In this document: positions 1-10,747 of the stretch, piece after piece | Numbering within the stretch: position 1 is the first letter of the stretch | How the letters are laid out: the number at the start of each line of letters is the position of its first letter | Assembly (NCBI GenBank): GCA_040954595.2 | Contig: CM082576.2 | Coordinates: 5,270,001-5,334,000, forward strand | DNA length: 64,000 nt | From: Balanoglossus misakiensis | Taxonomy: Eukaryota; Hemichordata | Reading direction: 5' to 3' | Made by a program: the position numbers and the translations under genes | Notes under the pieces: generated by a model | Databases searched by the model: none | Seen by the model: the letters and a program-made list of their open reading frames with translations, nothing else | Told to the model about the DNA's origin: nothing

Positions 1-3000
1 AAATTTCTTCATTTTTTGACAAAATCATGGGTTATAGCTCATGAAAATCATCCACAGATGACAATTTTTCGACTTTCCGAAATTTCAAAATTTCTTCATT
101 TTTTGACAAAATCATGGGTTATAGCTCATGAAAATCACCCACAAATGACAATTTTTCGACTTTCCGAAATTTCAAAATTTCTTCATTTTTTGACAAAATC
201 ATGGGTTATAGCTCATGAAAATCACCCACAAATGACAATTTTTCGACTTTCCGAAATTTCAAAATTTCTTCATTTTTTGACAAAATCATGGGTTATAGCT
301 CAAGAAAATCACCCACAAATGACAATTTTTCGACTTTCCGAAATTTCAAAATTTCTTCATTTTTTGACAAAATCATGGGTTATAGCTCATGAAAATCACC
401 CACAAATGACAATTTTTCGACTTTCCGAAATTTCAAAATTTCTTCATTTTTTGACAAAATCATGGGTTATAGCTCATGAAAATCACCCACAAATGACAAT
501 TTTTCGACTTTCCGAAATTTCAAAATTTCTTCATTTTTTGACAAAATCATGGGTTATAGCTCATGAAAATCACCCACAAATGACAATTTTTCGACTTTCC
601 GAAATTTCAAAATTTCTTCATTATTTGACAAAATCATGGGTTATAGCTCATGAAAATCATCCACAAATGACAATTTTTCGACTTTCCGAAATTTCAAAAT
701 TTCTTCATTTTTTGACAAAATCATGGGTTATAGCTCATGAAAATCACCCACAAATGACAATTTTTCGACTTTCCGAAATTTCAAAATTTTTTCATTTTTT
801 GACAAAATCATGGGTTATAGCTCATGAAAATCATCCGCAAATGACAATTTTTCGACTTTCCGAAATTTCAAAATTTCTTCATTTTTTGACAAAATCATGG
901 GTTATAGCTCATGAAAATCATCCACAAATGACAATTTTTCGACTTTCCGAAATTTCAAAATTTCTTCATTTTTTGACAAAATCATGGGTTATAGCTCATG
1001 AAAATCATCCACAAATGACAATTTTTCGACTTTCCGAAATTTCAAAATTTCTTCATTTTTTGACAAAATCATGGGTTATAGCTCATGAAAATCATCCACA
1101 AATGACAATTTTTCGACTTTCCGAAATTTCAAAATTTCTTCATTTTTTGACAAAATCATGGGTTATAGCTCATGAAAATCATCCACAGATGACAATTTTT
1201 CGACTTTCCGAAATTTCAAAATTTCTTCATTTTTTGACAAAATCATGGGTTATAGCTCATGAAAATCACCCACAAATGACAATTTTTCGACTTTCCGAAA
1301 TTTCAAAATTTCTTCATTTTTTGACAAAATCATGGGTTATAGCTCAAGAAAATCACCCACAAATGACAATTTTTCGACTTTCCGAAATTTCAAAATTTCT
1401 TCATTTTTTGACAAAATCATGGGTTATAGCTCATGAAAATCACCCACAAATGACAATTTTTCGACTTTCCGAAATTTCAAAATTTCTTCATTTTTTGACA
1501 AAATCATGGGTTATAGCTCATGAAAATCACCCACAAATGACAATTTTTCGACTTTCCGAAATTTCAAAATTTCTTCATTTTTTGACAAAATCATGGGTTA
1601 TAGCTCATGAAAATCACCCACAAATGACAATTTTTCGACTTCCCGAAATTTCAAAATTTCTTCATTTTTTGACAAAATCATGGGTTATAGCTCATGAAAA
1701 TCATCCACAAATGACAATTTTTCGACTTTCCGAAATTTCAAAATTTCTTCATTTTTTGACAAAATCATGGGTTATAGCTCATGAAAATCATCCACAAATG
1801 ACAATTTTTCGACTTTCCGAAATTTCAAAATTTCTTCATTTTTTGACAAAATCATGGGTTATAGCTCATGAAAATCATCCACAGATGACAATTTTTCGAC
1901 TTTCCGAAATTTCAAAATTTCTTCATTTTTTGACAAAATCATGGGTTATAGCTCATGAAAATCACCCACAAATGACAATTTTTCGACTTTCCGAAATTTC
2001 AAAATTTCTTCATTTTTTGACAAAATCATGGGTTATAGCTCATGAAAATCACCCACAAATGACAATTTTTCGACTTTCCGAAATTTCAAAATTTCTTCAT
2101 TTTTTGACAAAATCATGGGTTATAGCTCAAGAAAATCACCCACAAATGACAATTTTTCGACTTTCCGAAATTTCAAAATTTCTTCATTTTTTGACAAAAT
2201 CATGGGTTATAGCTCATGAAAATCACCCACAAATGACAATTTTTCGACTTTCCGAAATTTCAAAATTTCTTCATTTTTTGACAAAATCATGGGTTATAGC
2301 TCATGAAAATCACCCACAAATGACAATTTTTCGACTTTCCGAAATTTCAAAATTTCTTCATTTTTTGACAAAATCATGGGTTATAGCTCATGAAAATCAC
2401 CCACAAATGACAATTTTTCGACTTTCCGAAATTTCAAAATTTCTTCATTATTTGACAAAATCATGGGTTATAGCTCATGAAAATCATCCACAAATGACAA
2501 TTTTTCGACTTTCCGAAATTTCAAAATTTCTTCATTTTTTGACAAAATCATGGGTTATAGCTCATGAAAATCACCCACAAATGACAATTTTTCGACTTTC
2601 CGAAATTTCAAAATTTTTTCATTTTTTGACAAAATCATGGGTTATAGCTCATGAAAATCATCCGCAAATGACAATTTTTCGACTTTCCGAAATTTCAAAA
2701 TTTCTTCATTTTTTGACAAAATCATGGGTTATAGCTCATGAAAATCATCCACAAATGACAATTTTTCGACTTTCCGAAATTTCAAAATTTCTTCATTTTT
2801 TGACAAAATCATGGGTTATAGCTCATGAAAATCATCCACAAATGACAATTTTTCGACTTTCCGAAATTTCAAAATTTCTTCATTTTTTGACAAAATCATG
2901 GGTTATAGCTCATGAAAATCATCCACAAATGACAATTTTTCGACTTTCCGAAATTTCAAAATTTCTTCATTTTTTGACAAAATCATGGGTTATAGCTCAT

Positions 3001-3250
3001 GAAAATCATCCACAGATGACAATTTTTCGACTTTCCGAAATTTCAAAATTTCTTCATTTTTTGACAAAATCATGGGTTATAGCTCATGAAAATCACCCAC
3101 AAATGACAATTTTTCGACTTTCCGAAATTTCAAAATTTCTTCATTTTTTGACAAAATCATGGGTTATAGCTCATGAAAATCATCCACAAATGACAATTTT
3201 TCGACTTTCCGAAATTTCAAAATTTCTTCATTTTTTGAAAAAATCATGGG
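1..3250. repeat. Satellite array, type A, 87-bp unit, about 37 copies
   Basis: Near-perfect head-to-tail copies of an 87-bp AT-rich unit fill this stretch and are cut by the left window edge, so the array continues upstream. Each unit contains TGGGTTATAGCTCATGAAAA, then ACAATTTTTCGACTTTCC. Copies differ at a few diagnostic sites (catcca or caccca, cagatg or caaatg, catgaa or caagaa, tttttg or tatttg). Because 87 is 29 codons and one frame lacks stops, the array reads through as a 1,081-residue open frame. I read that as an effect of unit length and not as a gene. The last unit degrades at 3237-3260, where a lost TA breaks the frame. Confidence 0.97.
1..3250. repeat. 1,827-bp higher-order repeat of 21 satellite units
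   Basis: Rare variant units recur at a fixed distance of 21 units (1,827 bp). The ATCCACAGAT variant lies at 50 and 1877, and again at 1181 and 3008. The CAAGAAAATC variant at about 301 recurs at about 2128, the TATTTGAC variant at about 622 recurs at about 2449, and the CATCCGCAAATG variant at about 829 recurs at about 2656. Nearly two full periods are visible. An extra CAAGAAAATC unit at about 1345, 12 units after the first, indicates a smaller duplication nested inside. Confidence 0.9.
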
Positions 3251-3270
3251 TTAGCTCATGAAAATCATCC

Positions 3271-3741
3271 ATGTCATATGCATGGATTATAGCTCATACA
3301 CGCTCAAAAAATGTCAAATTCTTGACTTTGTAAATTTTGATGATTTTGGCATTCTCATGTCATATGCATGGATTATAGCTCATACACGCTCAAAAAATGA
3401 CAAATTCTTGACTTTGTAAATTTTGATGATTTTGGCATTCTCATGTCATATGCATGGATTATAGCTCATACACGCTCAAAAAATGACACATTCTTGACTT
3501 TGTAAATTTTGGCATTTTAATGTCATATACATGGATTATAGCTCATACACGCTCAAAAAATGACAAATTCTTGACTTTGTAAATGTTGATGATTTTGGCA
3601 TTCTCATGTCATATGCACGGATTATAGCTCATGCACGCTCAAAAAATGACAAATTCTTGACTTTGTAAAAATTGGTAATTTTGGCATTTTAATGTCATAA
3701 TCATGGATTGCAACTCATACATGCTCAAAAAATGACAAATT
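3271..3741. repeat. Satellite array, type B, 86-bp unit, six copies
   Basis: Units start with ATGTCATATGCATGGATTAT at about 3271, 3357, 3443, 3520, 3606 and 3692. Spacing is 86 bp except the third unit, shortened to 77 bp by loss of TGATGATTT-like sequence. Homology to type A is visible: both contain GGNTTATAGCTCAT, AATGACAA and a following CGACTTT or TGACTTT block at matching offsets. Types A and B are thus diverged branches of one satellite. The last copy decays before 3742. Confidence 0.9.
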
Positions 3742-3889
3742 GTCTACGCACTTAAAACGTTATGAGTGTAGAAAATACCTTTGGCGTAAGCTCAGTTTGC
3801 TTGTCTTTTGCACGTTGTTCGTGACCTGCCGCCCTCTTACATAATCAACTATTTACGGCGTAATATGCCTTTCTCTCATTCCTTTTCAG

Positions 3890-3931
3890 ACACTTGAGAA
3901 CGACGGCAAGAACATCAAAGAAACCGACTGA
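3890..3931 (+). CDS. Possible terminal coding exon of an unseen upstream gene
   Basis: A strong polypyrimidine tract and acceptor (TTTCTCTCATTCCTTTTCAG, ending at 3889) is followed by a short frame reading TLENDGKNIKETD and a TGA at 3929-3931. This has the shape of a last exon whose gene would lie left of the window, with the satellite block in its intron. No protein family can be named from 13 residues, and no donor or upstream exon is visible. A chance acceptor is the main alternative. Confidence 0.2.
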   Translation, partial: TLENDGKNIKETD

Positions 3932-4925
3932 TATGCTGCATAACACCAATCTAACGAGAAACCTTGAGGGGAAAAATTGTGGCACAGTCTAGACTCGTTC
4001 GTTGATCTAACATTTCCAAAGATTTATGGTTTCTAGTAATCTTCTGCTTTACCCCTGTCACATAAACACCAAATAGGCCTATTTTAATTATATCAAATCA
4101 TTTTTTTTTAAATAATAGAAAAAAATGTAATGGGTAAGAATTTAATTGTTTTTTAGTAAAAGTATATAATGCATTATTCAGAAAATATTACGTAAATGAA
4201 ATACAATATTGTTTTGTCCTGTTGTCATCCAATCACTGATGAACTGATATAAATGTGATTACTATTCATTGTTGAGGGAGAGAATTGCTTTGGTTGCTGT
4301 TGGAATCTCTGCAAGGGCTGAATGTGTATATCTTTTGGCAGAATGGTGCTTCGTCGCGACTCCACAATGTCAGCTTTGATTGTTTTATAATGATCTTGAA
4401 TTTCAGTTCTTATACTGTTTAGTAGCTAGGTGACTTTTGACAATGCTTTGTATAGGGAGAATGCTACAATAAAAGCGGTTGGTCTTTTTGATACACAGTA
4501 CTCTCCGCATATAAACTAATATCATATCTCGAATGTCTCGTTATTTCTCACCGATCCATGTTCAATATAGATTACATGATTAATATTACACATGCAGATT
4601 AAATGGCCCAACCGGCAATTACTACCGCCCTCTACGTCGCTGGACATGGGAACTGGAAATTCTGATGTGCCCCCATAGCTTACTCTGGTTTAGAAACGTG
4701 TGCTCATGCCTTATCTGATGGTATTTTCTTTAAACTTGAGAAAAAAACTCACGGGGGAAAAGGCATCACAATAAATGCATTATACCAATGCCCAAGCTGC
4801 AATTAACGATCCTTCGCGTGATGACGGTTGACCGCCAATCTAAGCCACCATTGTCAACTTGCACAAGGCTTGCATGACGATTAATGACTCTTTGGGCTCG
4901 TCATAATATACGATTTTACACCACA
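3932..4925. other. Intergenic, no recognised gene
   Basis: AT-rich unique-looking sequence. No reading frame with family features, no RNA gene and no clear mobile element is seen. An AATAAA lies at about 4770 and could serve the possible exon at 3890. Confidence 0.5.
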
Positions 4926-5056
4926 CACATCTCCAGCTTTGATTCCACGTAGCATACGAGGTTACCATGGTGCGCTCATTTCAAATTACCGTAGAAATTG
5001 ACAGCAACGTCGACGTTTCCGTCACTGAAAGCCTCTTGACCAATTTGCAGCAGTTT
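4926..5056 (+). repeat. 131-bp dispersed repeat, copy 1
   Basis: This segment (CACATCTCCAGCTTTGATTC to TTTGCAGCAGTTT) recurs at 10617-10747 in the same orientation with only about three visible substitutions. The match starts and stops abruptly. Both copies lie near satellite type B: copy 2 abuts it, while copy 1 is 1.2 kb away. A short open frame starting at 4967 crosses it, but the copy at 10617 leads into different sequence, so I do not call a gene. Confidence 0.85.
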
Positions 5057-5880
5057 TTGATAAAAATCATGGTTTTTGAGGATTTTGCGAACTTCCTTTG
5101 TGTGCGTTTTCAATTCCGTTGCGTCGTGTTTGATGTACTAAGCTGTTGCTGTGATGTATTGTGTTGTCCTGTGCTGTGATCAAATTGATAAAAACAAGGA
5201 AAAGTCACCCACCTTGCTAATTGTCTGGATCACTTCCGAGCAAAATTGGCCACATCTTCAACTATCGGGATCACTTCAAAGTCAATCAGCCGTGGGACTA
5301 AATGTTATCCTGCAATGGGTCGATTTAATTTGCACTTCGCCAAATGGTGTTCCGGCTGGATTACTTAGACAACTTTTTGTTTTGCATTTCTGACATGAAA
5401 TGGATTTCTGTGGGGTTGAAATGTTCTTATAACAATGCATTAATTAGTTTTAGATTTACTTCATGCTATTTCCCTGTGCTTCCGCCGATTCAAAATGGCG
5501 GCGTTTGAATAATGAATGGCTCTAATGAAGTGGTGTCACGGTAGTGATGAATATTATGGCGCCCTCAGCGACGTACGCCGAAGTCCCCCACCCATCGCTT
5601 CCTATTGAAATCACTAATTAGGATTAGGAGGTCAGACACTTGGATGCTTTGTGGGGGGAGGGTTGGGAACCTGATCAACCATCAAGTCGGGGAAAAAATT
5701 TTAGCTGCGTTCATACTGTTGTATTGATACATCTAAACTTTGGGGGACACGGGATGCAACAGACTTTGCTACAAATTAAGTTTGATCTTACACGTTTCAA
5801 TTATCTCAACATCAAGGTAGTGCTGGGGTAATAAAATGATACAGACACAAGTATTTCATTTCAATCTAGTTCATTGAAAG
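5057..5880. other. Intergenic, no recognised gene
   Basis: Several short open frames occur here (for example 5151-5393 and 5640-5831), but none has recognisable domains or paired splice sites. Confidence 0.45.
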
Positions 5881-5882
5881 TT

Positions 5883-6173
5883 TTTATTTCAAAGTTACCA
5901 TCTCCAGCCAATAAAAACAAAACATTTCTGAAATCAATTAAATTCCAAAATATACACATGGTGGCTAGTGACAATTATCTAAAGTTTTCTTGAGCAGAAT
6001 TTTAAACGTTCGTGACAGAATTTCAAAGTACAGTAAACATCAAAGGGAAATACTATTTATCATTAGATGTTAGGTGGTCACTGCAGACTGCCAGGTAACA
6101 GTTACTGCTGCATCGCGGATAATGGACACTTCGTCCTCGGCTTGGTTGTCGGATACCCATCTGGTATTTGAAT
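5883..6173 (-). CDS. Candidate minus-strand terminal exon with poly(A) signal
   Basis: On the minus strand an acceptor reading TTGTTTTGCAG ends next to 6173. The sequence after it is open in all three frames for 23 to 40 codons, so the reading frame cannot be chosen. An AATAAA on the minus strand (5883-5888) could end a transcript. The same acceptor block recurs at 6818, 6995, 7117 and 8970. No family is recognised. This could equally be a spliced non-coding RNA or a repeat that carries splice-like sequence. Confidence 0.25.
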
Positions 6174-6489
6174 CTGCAAAACAAGCAAAGTAGAAATGAC
6201 TATTTGGCAACTTGATTAAATTTTACTGCAACAACGATAGAGATCTGCCCAAGTTTATAATTGTACTTGGTTAAACTGACGACTCCTGGACATTGTGAAC
6301 GAACACACCCCACCCACACCCCCTAACCATGTATTGTCTCCGTCATTGCTTCAATTTTCTTTCTCACAATTCTTACCTTCCCACAACCATTCAGTAAGCT
6401 CAGGACATCAATCACACAGGCTGGCAATCATCTTAGCATCATCTATGGGATCCCTGGAATAAATGAAAATTATGTAAATGGGGTGTCTC

Positions 6490-6670
6490 CTACAAAGATG
6501 GCGGACATGTTTGTGTCATAACAAAATGGCCACCCCATGCATCTGGCAATCAGATCGGTGTTCAAACATTGAATTGACATCCACGTGTAGTACCGGGTCC
6601 ATATTGTTACATGCAGGTTTGTGCAAAAATCAGTTCGCTTGACTGGGTAACGGCACCAGTCTGAATAGAA
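6490..6670. repeat. Diverged about 180-bp repeat, copy 1 (pair with 8655-8830)
   Basis: Shared blocks in the same order are seen in both copies: a CATAACAAAATGGCC- or CGTAACAAAAATGACC-like start, then TGACATCCAC, then AGGTTTGT followed by CAAAA, then TCAGTTCGC or CCGGTTCGC, then CGGCACCAGTC. The pair brackets the tandem array, so it may mark an older, larger duplication. Confidence 0.65.
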
Positions 6671-6761
6671 AAAAAAAATCAAAATGGCCGCCATGAATCG
6701 CTTGTCAAACCTTGCTTGAAACCTCTGGTCTTCGTTCAGCCATTGAACATACTGCCCTTAC

Positions 6762-7117
6762 CGCACTCAGCTATACTGCTGCATTCAATACCATTATGAG
6801 TTGATCTCGTCCCTGCATCTACAAAACAATGAAACGAAGTGAATGTCGGTGATATTCATGATCGTTCAGCCATGATTGAACATACTGCCCTTACCTCACC
6901 TCACCCAGCTATACTTCTGCATGGGGAAAATAACTAGTCACTTGGGCCCCAGCTTGGTTGATGAATACCATTATCCATTAATCTCGTCTCTGGATCTGCA
7001 AAACAAGCAAATGAAGTGAGTGTCTAATATTCATGATCGTTCAGCCATGGAACATACCTGACCTTACACCTCACCCAGCTATACCGCTACATGGCGAGCA
7101 AACTCTGGTCTCTGCAT
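6762..7117 (-). repeat. Three exon-like repeat units, minus strand
   Basis: Three related units begin after TTGTTTTGTAG or TTGTTTTGCAG acceptors (first exon bases at 6818, 6995 and 7117). They share (G/C)AGAGACGAGA-like starts and GCAGTATAGCTG-like ends. Each is followed by donor-like GTAAGG or GTGAGG, then GTATGTTC and ATGGCTGAACG. The unit 6762-6818 is open in one frame from acceptor to donor, but the 6995 unit has stops in all three frames. That argues for non-coding exons or a decaying exon-bearing repeat. Confidence 0.45.
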
Positions 7118-7189
7118 CTGCAAAACAAGGAAATAAAGTTAATATCTATGACAAATCTAAAACAATAGAAAGTAAATACACACGAAGAT

Positions 7190-8420
7190 AATAGGTGCAA
7201 AATAAACCACTTTGATTATACAAGTGTATGTTTCGATAACATTTTACTGATTGGAATCGTGGTAAAGATTACAAATCTCAACAAAAACCTGGAAAGTAAA
7301 CTTATTTACCATAAAAACAGACTAACAGAGACATAGACACAAGCGAAGATGATCGGTACGGAAATAAACTACTCAGTATTACGAGTGCGTGCATGTTTTT
7401 AATTTTTTTATTGAATAATGACGAAAGATTACAATCTCAAAAAACCTGCATTAACTATATACGTGAGGGGAAGATGATCGGTACGGAAATAAACCACTCT
7501 CAGTATTATGAGTGCGTGCATGTTTTTTTTTTTTTATTATTGAATAATGACGAAAGATAACATATCTCAAGAAACCTGCATTAACTATATACGTGAGGGG
7601 AAGATGATCGGTACGGAAATAAACCACTCTCAGTATTATGAGTGCGTGCATGTTTTTATTTTTTTTATTGAATAATGACGAAAGATAACATATCTCAAGA
7701 AACCTGCATTAACTATATACGTGAGGGGAAGATGATCGGTACGGAAATAAACCACTCTCAGTATTACGAGTGCGTGCATGTTTTTATTTTTTTATTGAAT
7801 AATGACGAAAGATAACATATCTAAAAAAACTGTATTATCTATATACGCGACGGGAAGATGATCGGTACGGAAATAAACCACTCTCAGAATTATGAGTGCG
7901 TGCATGTGTTTATTTTTTTTTTATTGAATAATGACGAAAGATAACATATCTCAAGAAACCTGCATTAACTATATACGTGGGGGGAAGATGATCGGTACGG
8001 AAATAAACCACTCTCAGTATTATGAGTGCGTGCATGTTTTTTTTTTTTTTTATTGAATAATGACGAAAGATAACATATCTCAAGAAACCTGCATTAACTA
8101 TATACGTGAGGGGAAGATGATCGGTACGGAAATAAACCACTCTCAGTATTATGAGTGCGTGCACGTTTTTATTTTTTTATTGAATAATGACGAAATATAA
8201 CATATCTCAAAAAACTTGTATTAAGTATTAACTGACGGTCTGAGCGATGGGACCCACCCGCCCCGGGGATTTTATTTATGTCTACATCAGCGACGCGACG
8301 GGAAGATGATCGGTACGGAAATAAACTACAAGTATTATGAGTGCGTGAATGTTTTTAATTTTTTTTTTATTGAATAATGACGAAAGATAACATATCTCAA
8401 AAAACGTGTATTAAGTATTA
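7190..8420. repeat. Tandem array, 125-130-bp unit, about eight copies
   Basis: The landmark GATGATCGGTACGGAAATAA recurs at about 7348, 7473, 7603, 7731, 7857, 7987, 8116 and 8305. Each unit continues with ACCACTCTCAGTATTATGAG, TGCGTGCATG, a poly-T run of varying length, and TTGAATAATGACGAAAGATA. A more diverged unit precedes the array at about 7180. The last two units gain a GACGGTCTGAG-GATGGGACCC block (about 8230 and 8421), which accounts for the longer spacing. Repeated short minus-strand open frames here come from the repeat itself. Confidence 0.92.
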
Positions 8421-8654
8421 ACTGACGGTCTGAGGGATGGGACCCACCCGCACCGGGGGTTTTATTTATGTCTATAACTTACTTGTTATGAAACCACTCC
8501 TCCAATGGTCTTCATTCAGCCATGGAACACACAAACGCTCACCTCAATGTAGGCTAGTTGCATGGCCCAAATATACCGTACAACTTACCGTGACACACAC
8601 GCACCATGCACACACACTCACAACAACGAGCACCTTTCGAAGAATTCAAAGTCG

Positions 8655-8830
8655 ATGAACTTGTTGGTGCCGTAACAAAAATGACCCATACACCGAGCAT
8701 GTGGTCATGATGGTTTCAAAACTTTCAGCTGACATCCACATATAGCATCCGTAATGTTGCACTTCCAGGTTTGTTCAAAATCCGGTTCGCTGAACTGGCT
8801 ACCGGCACCAGTCAGAATCGTTGAAAGATC
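8655..8830. repeat. Diverged about 180-bp repeat, copy 2 (pair with 6490-6670)
   Basis: Same orientation and block order as the copy at 6490-6670, roughly two thirds alike by eye. It ends in CGGCACCAGTCAGAAT. Confidence 0.6.
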
Positions 8831-8916
8831 TTAACAATTGCCCAAAATTTGGCTAATACCGCTTACTTGTACATCATGCTTGTAACATCATAGCATCCAC
8901 GTGGAACATACAGGCA

Positions 8917-9868
8917 CTATCCTCGCACAGTTACAGCTGCGTAGCTTGGTCGTAGAAATCCGGGATCAGTCTGCAAAACGAGGAAAGGGAAGTGAATAGT
9001 CTATCCATAAACACGAAACCAAATATCTACCTGGGTCACCGTACGCCAAACTGTTGTTCATTCGCATATTGTACACCATACGCGACGACAAATATTTTAG
9101 GGCTTCGCTGACAGACAAGTTCCCCTAAACTCCAGCCTGGCACTATCCACGTTCACACATTTTCAATTTTAGGCCCACAGCCAAGCGGAACATATTAAAA
9201 TTCAACATTTTTTTGGGCAAAGACTTAACGGACACACGCAAAAACTGTTCCAAATGAAGCGTTTCAAAGCTTATTTTTGCTATTGACTGGTAGTACAAAA
9301 TTTGCATTCGCTCACAATTCGAAAACACGCTGACTACACGTGAGCCCACTGTCAATTCACCGAACCCGCTAGCAATTCGTTGTAGCCCCCCTCCCCTTTC
9401 CCGAAAAACTACCTTTTTATGTGAAAAAAACATGCCGCCCACCAGTAGAGCTTCAACACCGACTTGTCTTAATTTTATAAACCGTACATCTCAAGTTGAG
9501 TAACGCGAATGGGTCGAATTTGTGAATAAAACGCAGCGAAGGCGCTGACCCGAGCTGTCTGACTGTGCGCATCCAATTTTTTTTCAATTCCGCGGTGTCA
9601 ACGTCTGGCGTTTTAGTTGTCCGTAACTCGCCACAGAATAACCCATGTTTCTGTTCAAAAATTGAGTAAATGTGTCTACTTCTGTTACTTTACTTACCGC
9701 TGTCGTCATGAAGACTATCCAGCGGAGAAACTCTGTTTCGGGGGCAGAGTTCTCCGCATCTTCTCGTGGTCCGTGCAACAGCGTGGCCGTCTGACTCTCA
9801 AATGAAAATGCACGGGGAAGGCTAGACGGAAATATCCAAGTGGAGATGGTCCAGGTGGTTCCAACCAA
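8917..9868 (-). CDS. Candidate two-exon minus-strand gene, unknown product
   Basis: The first exon would run from 9868 down to 9698. It opens with an ATG (MVGTTWTISTWIF), is 57 codons long and ends exactly at a GTAAGT donor in phase 0. The nearest matching acceptor downstream on the minus strand, CGTTTTGCAG, precedes 8970. In phase 0 that exon reads TDPGFLRPSYAAVTVRG and stops at 8917-8919, giving about 74 residues. Other copies of the acceptor unit (7117, 6995, 6818, 6173) could be alternative last exons. No family, signal peptide or membrane span is clear. The splice sites fit well but the product is unsupported, so confidence is low. Confidence 0.25.
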
Positions 9869-10136
9869 TCAGCAGCGAACACGCGTCATTGCGTCATGTA
9901 GTGCCACTTGTCAAACTTGTTTTGTTATAATTCTTTTGTTCTACCTTGTATAATGTATGGCCTAGGCGAATGTTCTGGAATTTGCAACACAATATATGCA
10001 TGATGTGTCAAAATTCTCGGTAATATAAATAATCTAAAGGGCGAACAGTCATATCGTGCGCGCGCAGCCAGTGTGTGAATTTTGCATCGTAGTGCAGCGG
10101 TGGTGAAAATAGAAACTTATCTGGAAATTTTGAAAA
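9869..10136. other. Short spacer, no gene seen
   Basis: Upstream flank of the candidate minus-strand exon. Nothing recognisable. Confidence 0.4.
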
Positions 10137-10616
10137 TTCGCAAAGTCGAAAAATCGTCCATTTTGGGCGATTTTCATGAGCTATAACCCATGATTTTTCT
10201 CAAATAATGCAGAAATTTCGAAATTCCGCAAAGTCGAAAAATTCTCATTTTTGGATGATTTTCATGAACTATATAACCCATGATTTTTTCAAAAATCGGC
10301 CAAATTTTGAAATAACGCAAGGTCGAAAAATTCTCAAAAAATGACAAATTCTTGCCTTTGTAAATTTTGATGATTTTGGCATTCTCATGTCATATGCATG
10401 GATTATACCACATACACGCTCAAAAAATGACAAATTCCTGACTTTGTAAATTTTGATGATTTTGGAATTTTAATGTCATTTGCATGGATTATAGCTCATA
10501 CACGCTCAAAAATGACAAATTCTTGACTTTGTAAATTTTGATGATTTTTGGCATTCTCATGTCATATGCATGGATTATAGCTCATACACGCTCAAAAAAT
10601 GACAAATTCTTGACTT
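10137..10616. repeat. Rearranged satellite patch: inverted type A joined to type B
   Basis: From about 10137 to 10337 there are about two degenerate type-A units in reverse orientation, shown by GATTTTCATGAGCTATAACC (the reverse complement of the type-A core) and CAAAGTCGAAAAAT. At about 10337 the sequence switches, within AATTCTCAAAAAATGAC, to type-B units in forward orientation. Three to four copies follow, with ATGTCAT starts at about 10387, 10473 and 10559. The type-B run stops at 10616, where the 131-bp repeat begins. Stops in the type-A copies support a non-coding reading of the satellite. Confidence 0.85.
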
Positions 10617-10747
10617 CACATCTCCAGCTTTGATTCCATGTAGCATACGAGGTTACCATGGTGTACTCATTTCAAATTACCGTAGAAATTGACAGCAACG
10701 TCGACGTTTCCGTCACTGAAAGCCTCTTGACCAATTTGCAGCAGTTT
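10617..10747 (+). repeat. 131-bp dispersed repeat, copy 2
   Basis: Same orientation and nearly identical to 4926-5056. It begins directly at the end of the type-B satellite run and ends abruptly at GCAGTTT before unrelated sequence. Confidence 0.85.

Noticed and set aside
16-3261. 1,081-codon open frame as a repeat protein gene
   Set aside because: It is explained by an 87-bp satellite with no stop in one frame. The frame enters from the array edge, and related copies elsewhere carry stops.
7451-8164. Repeated minus-strand open frames reading MHALIILRVVYFRTDHLP
   Set aside because: They are translations of the 125-130-bp tandem repeat, not separate genes.
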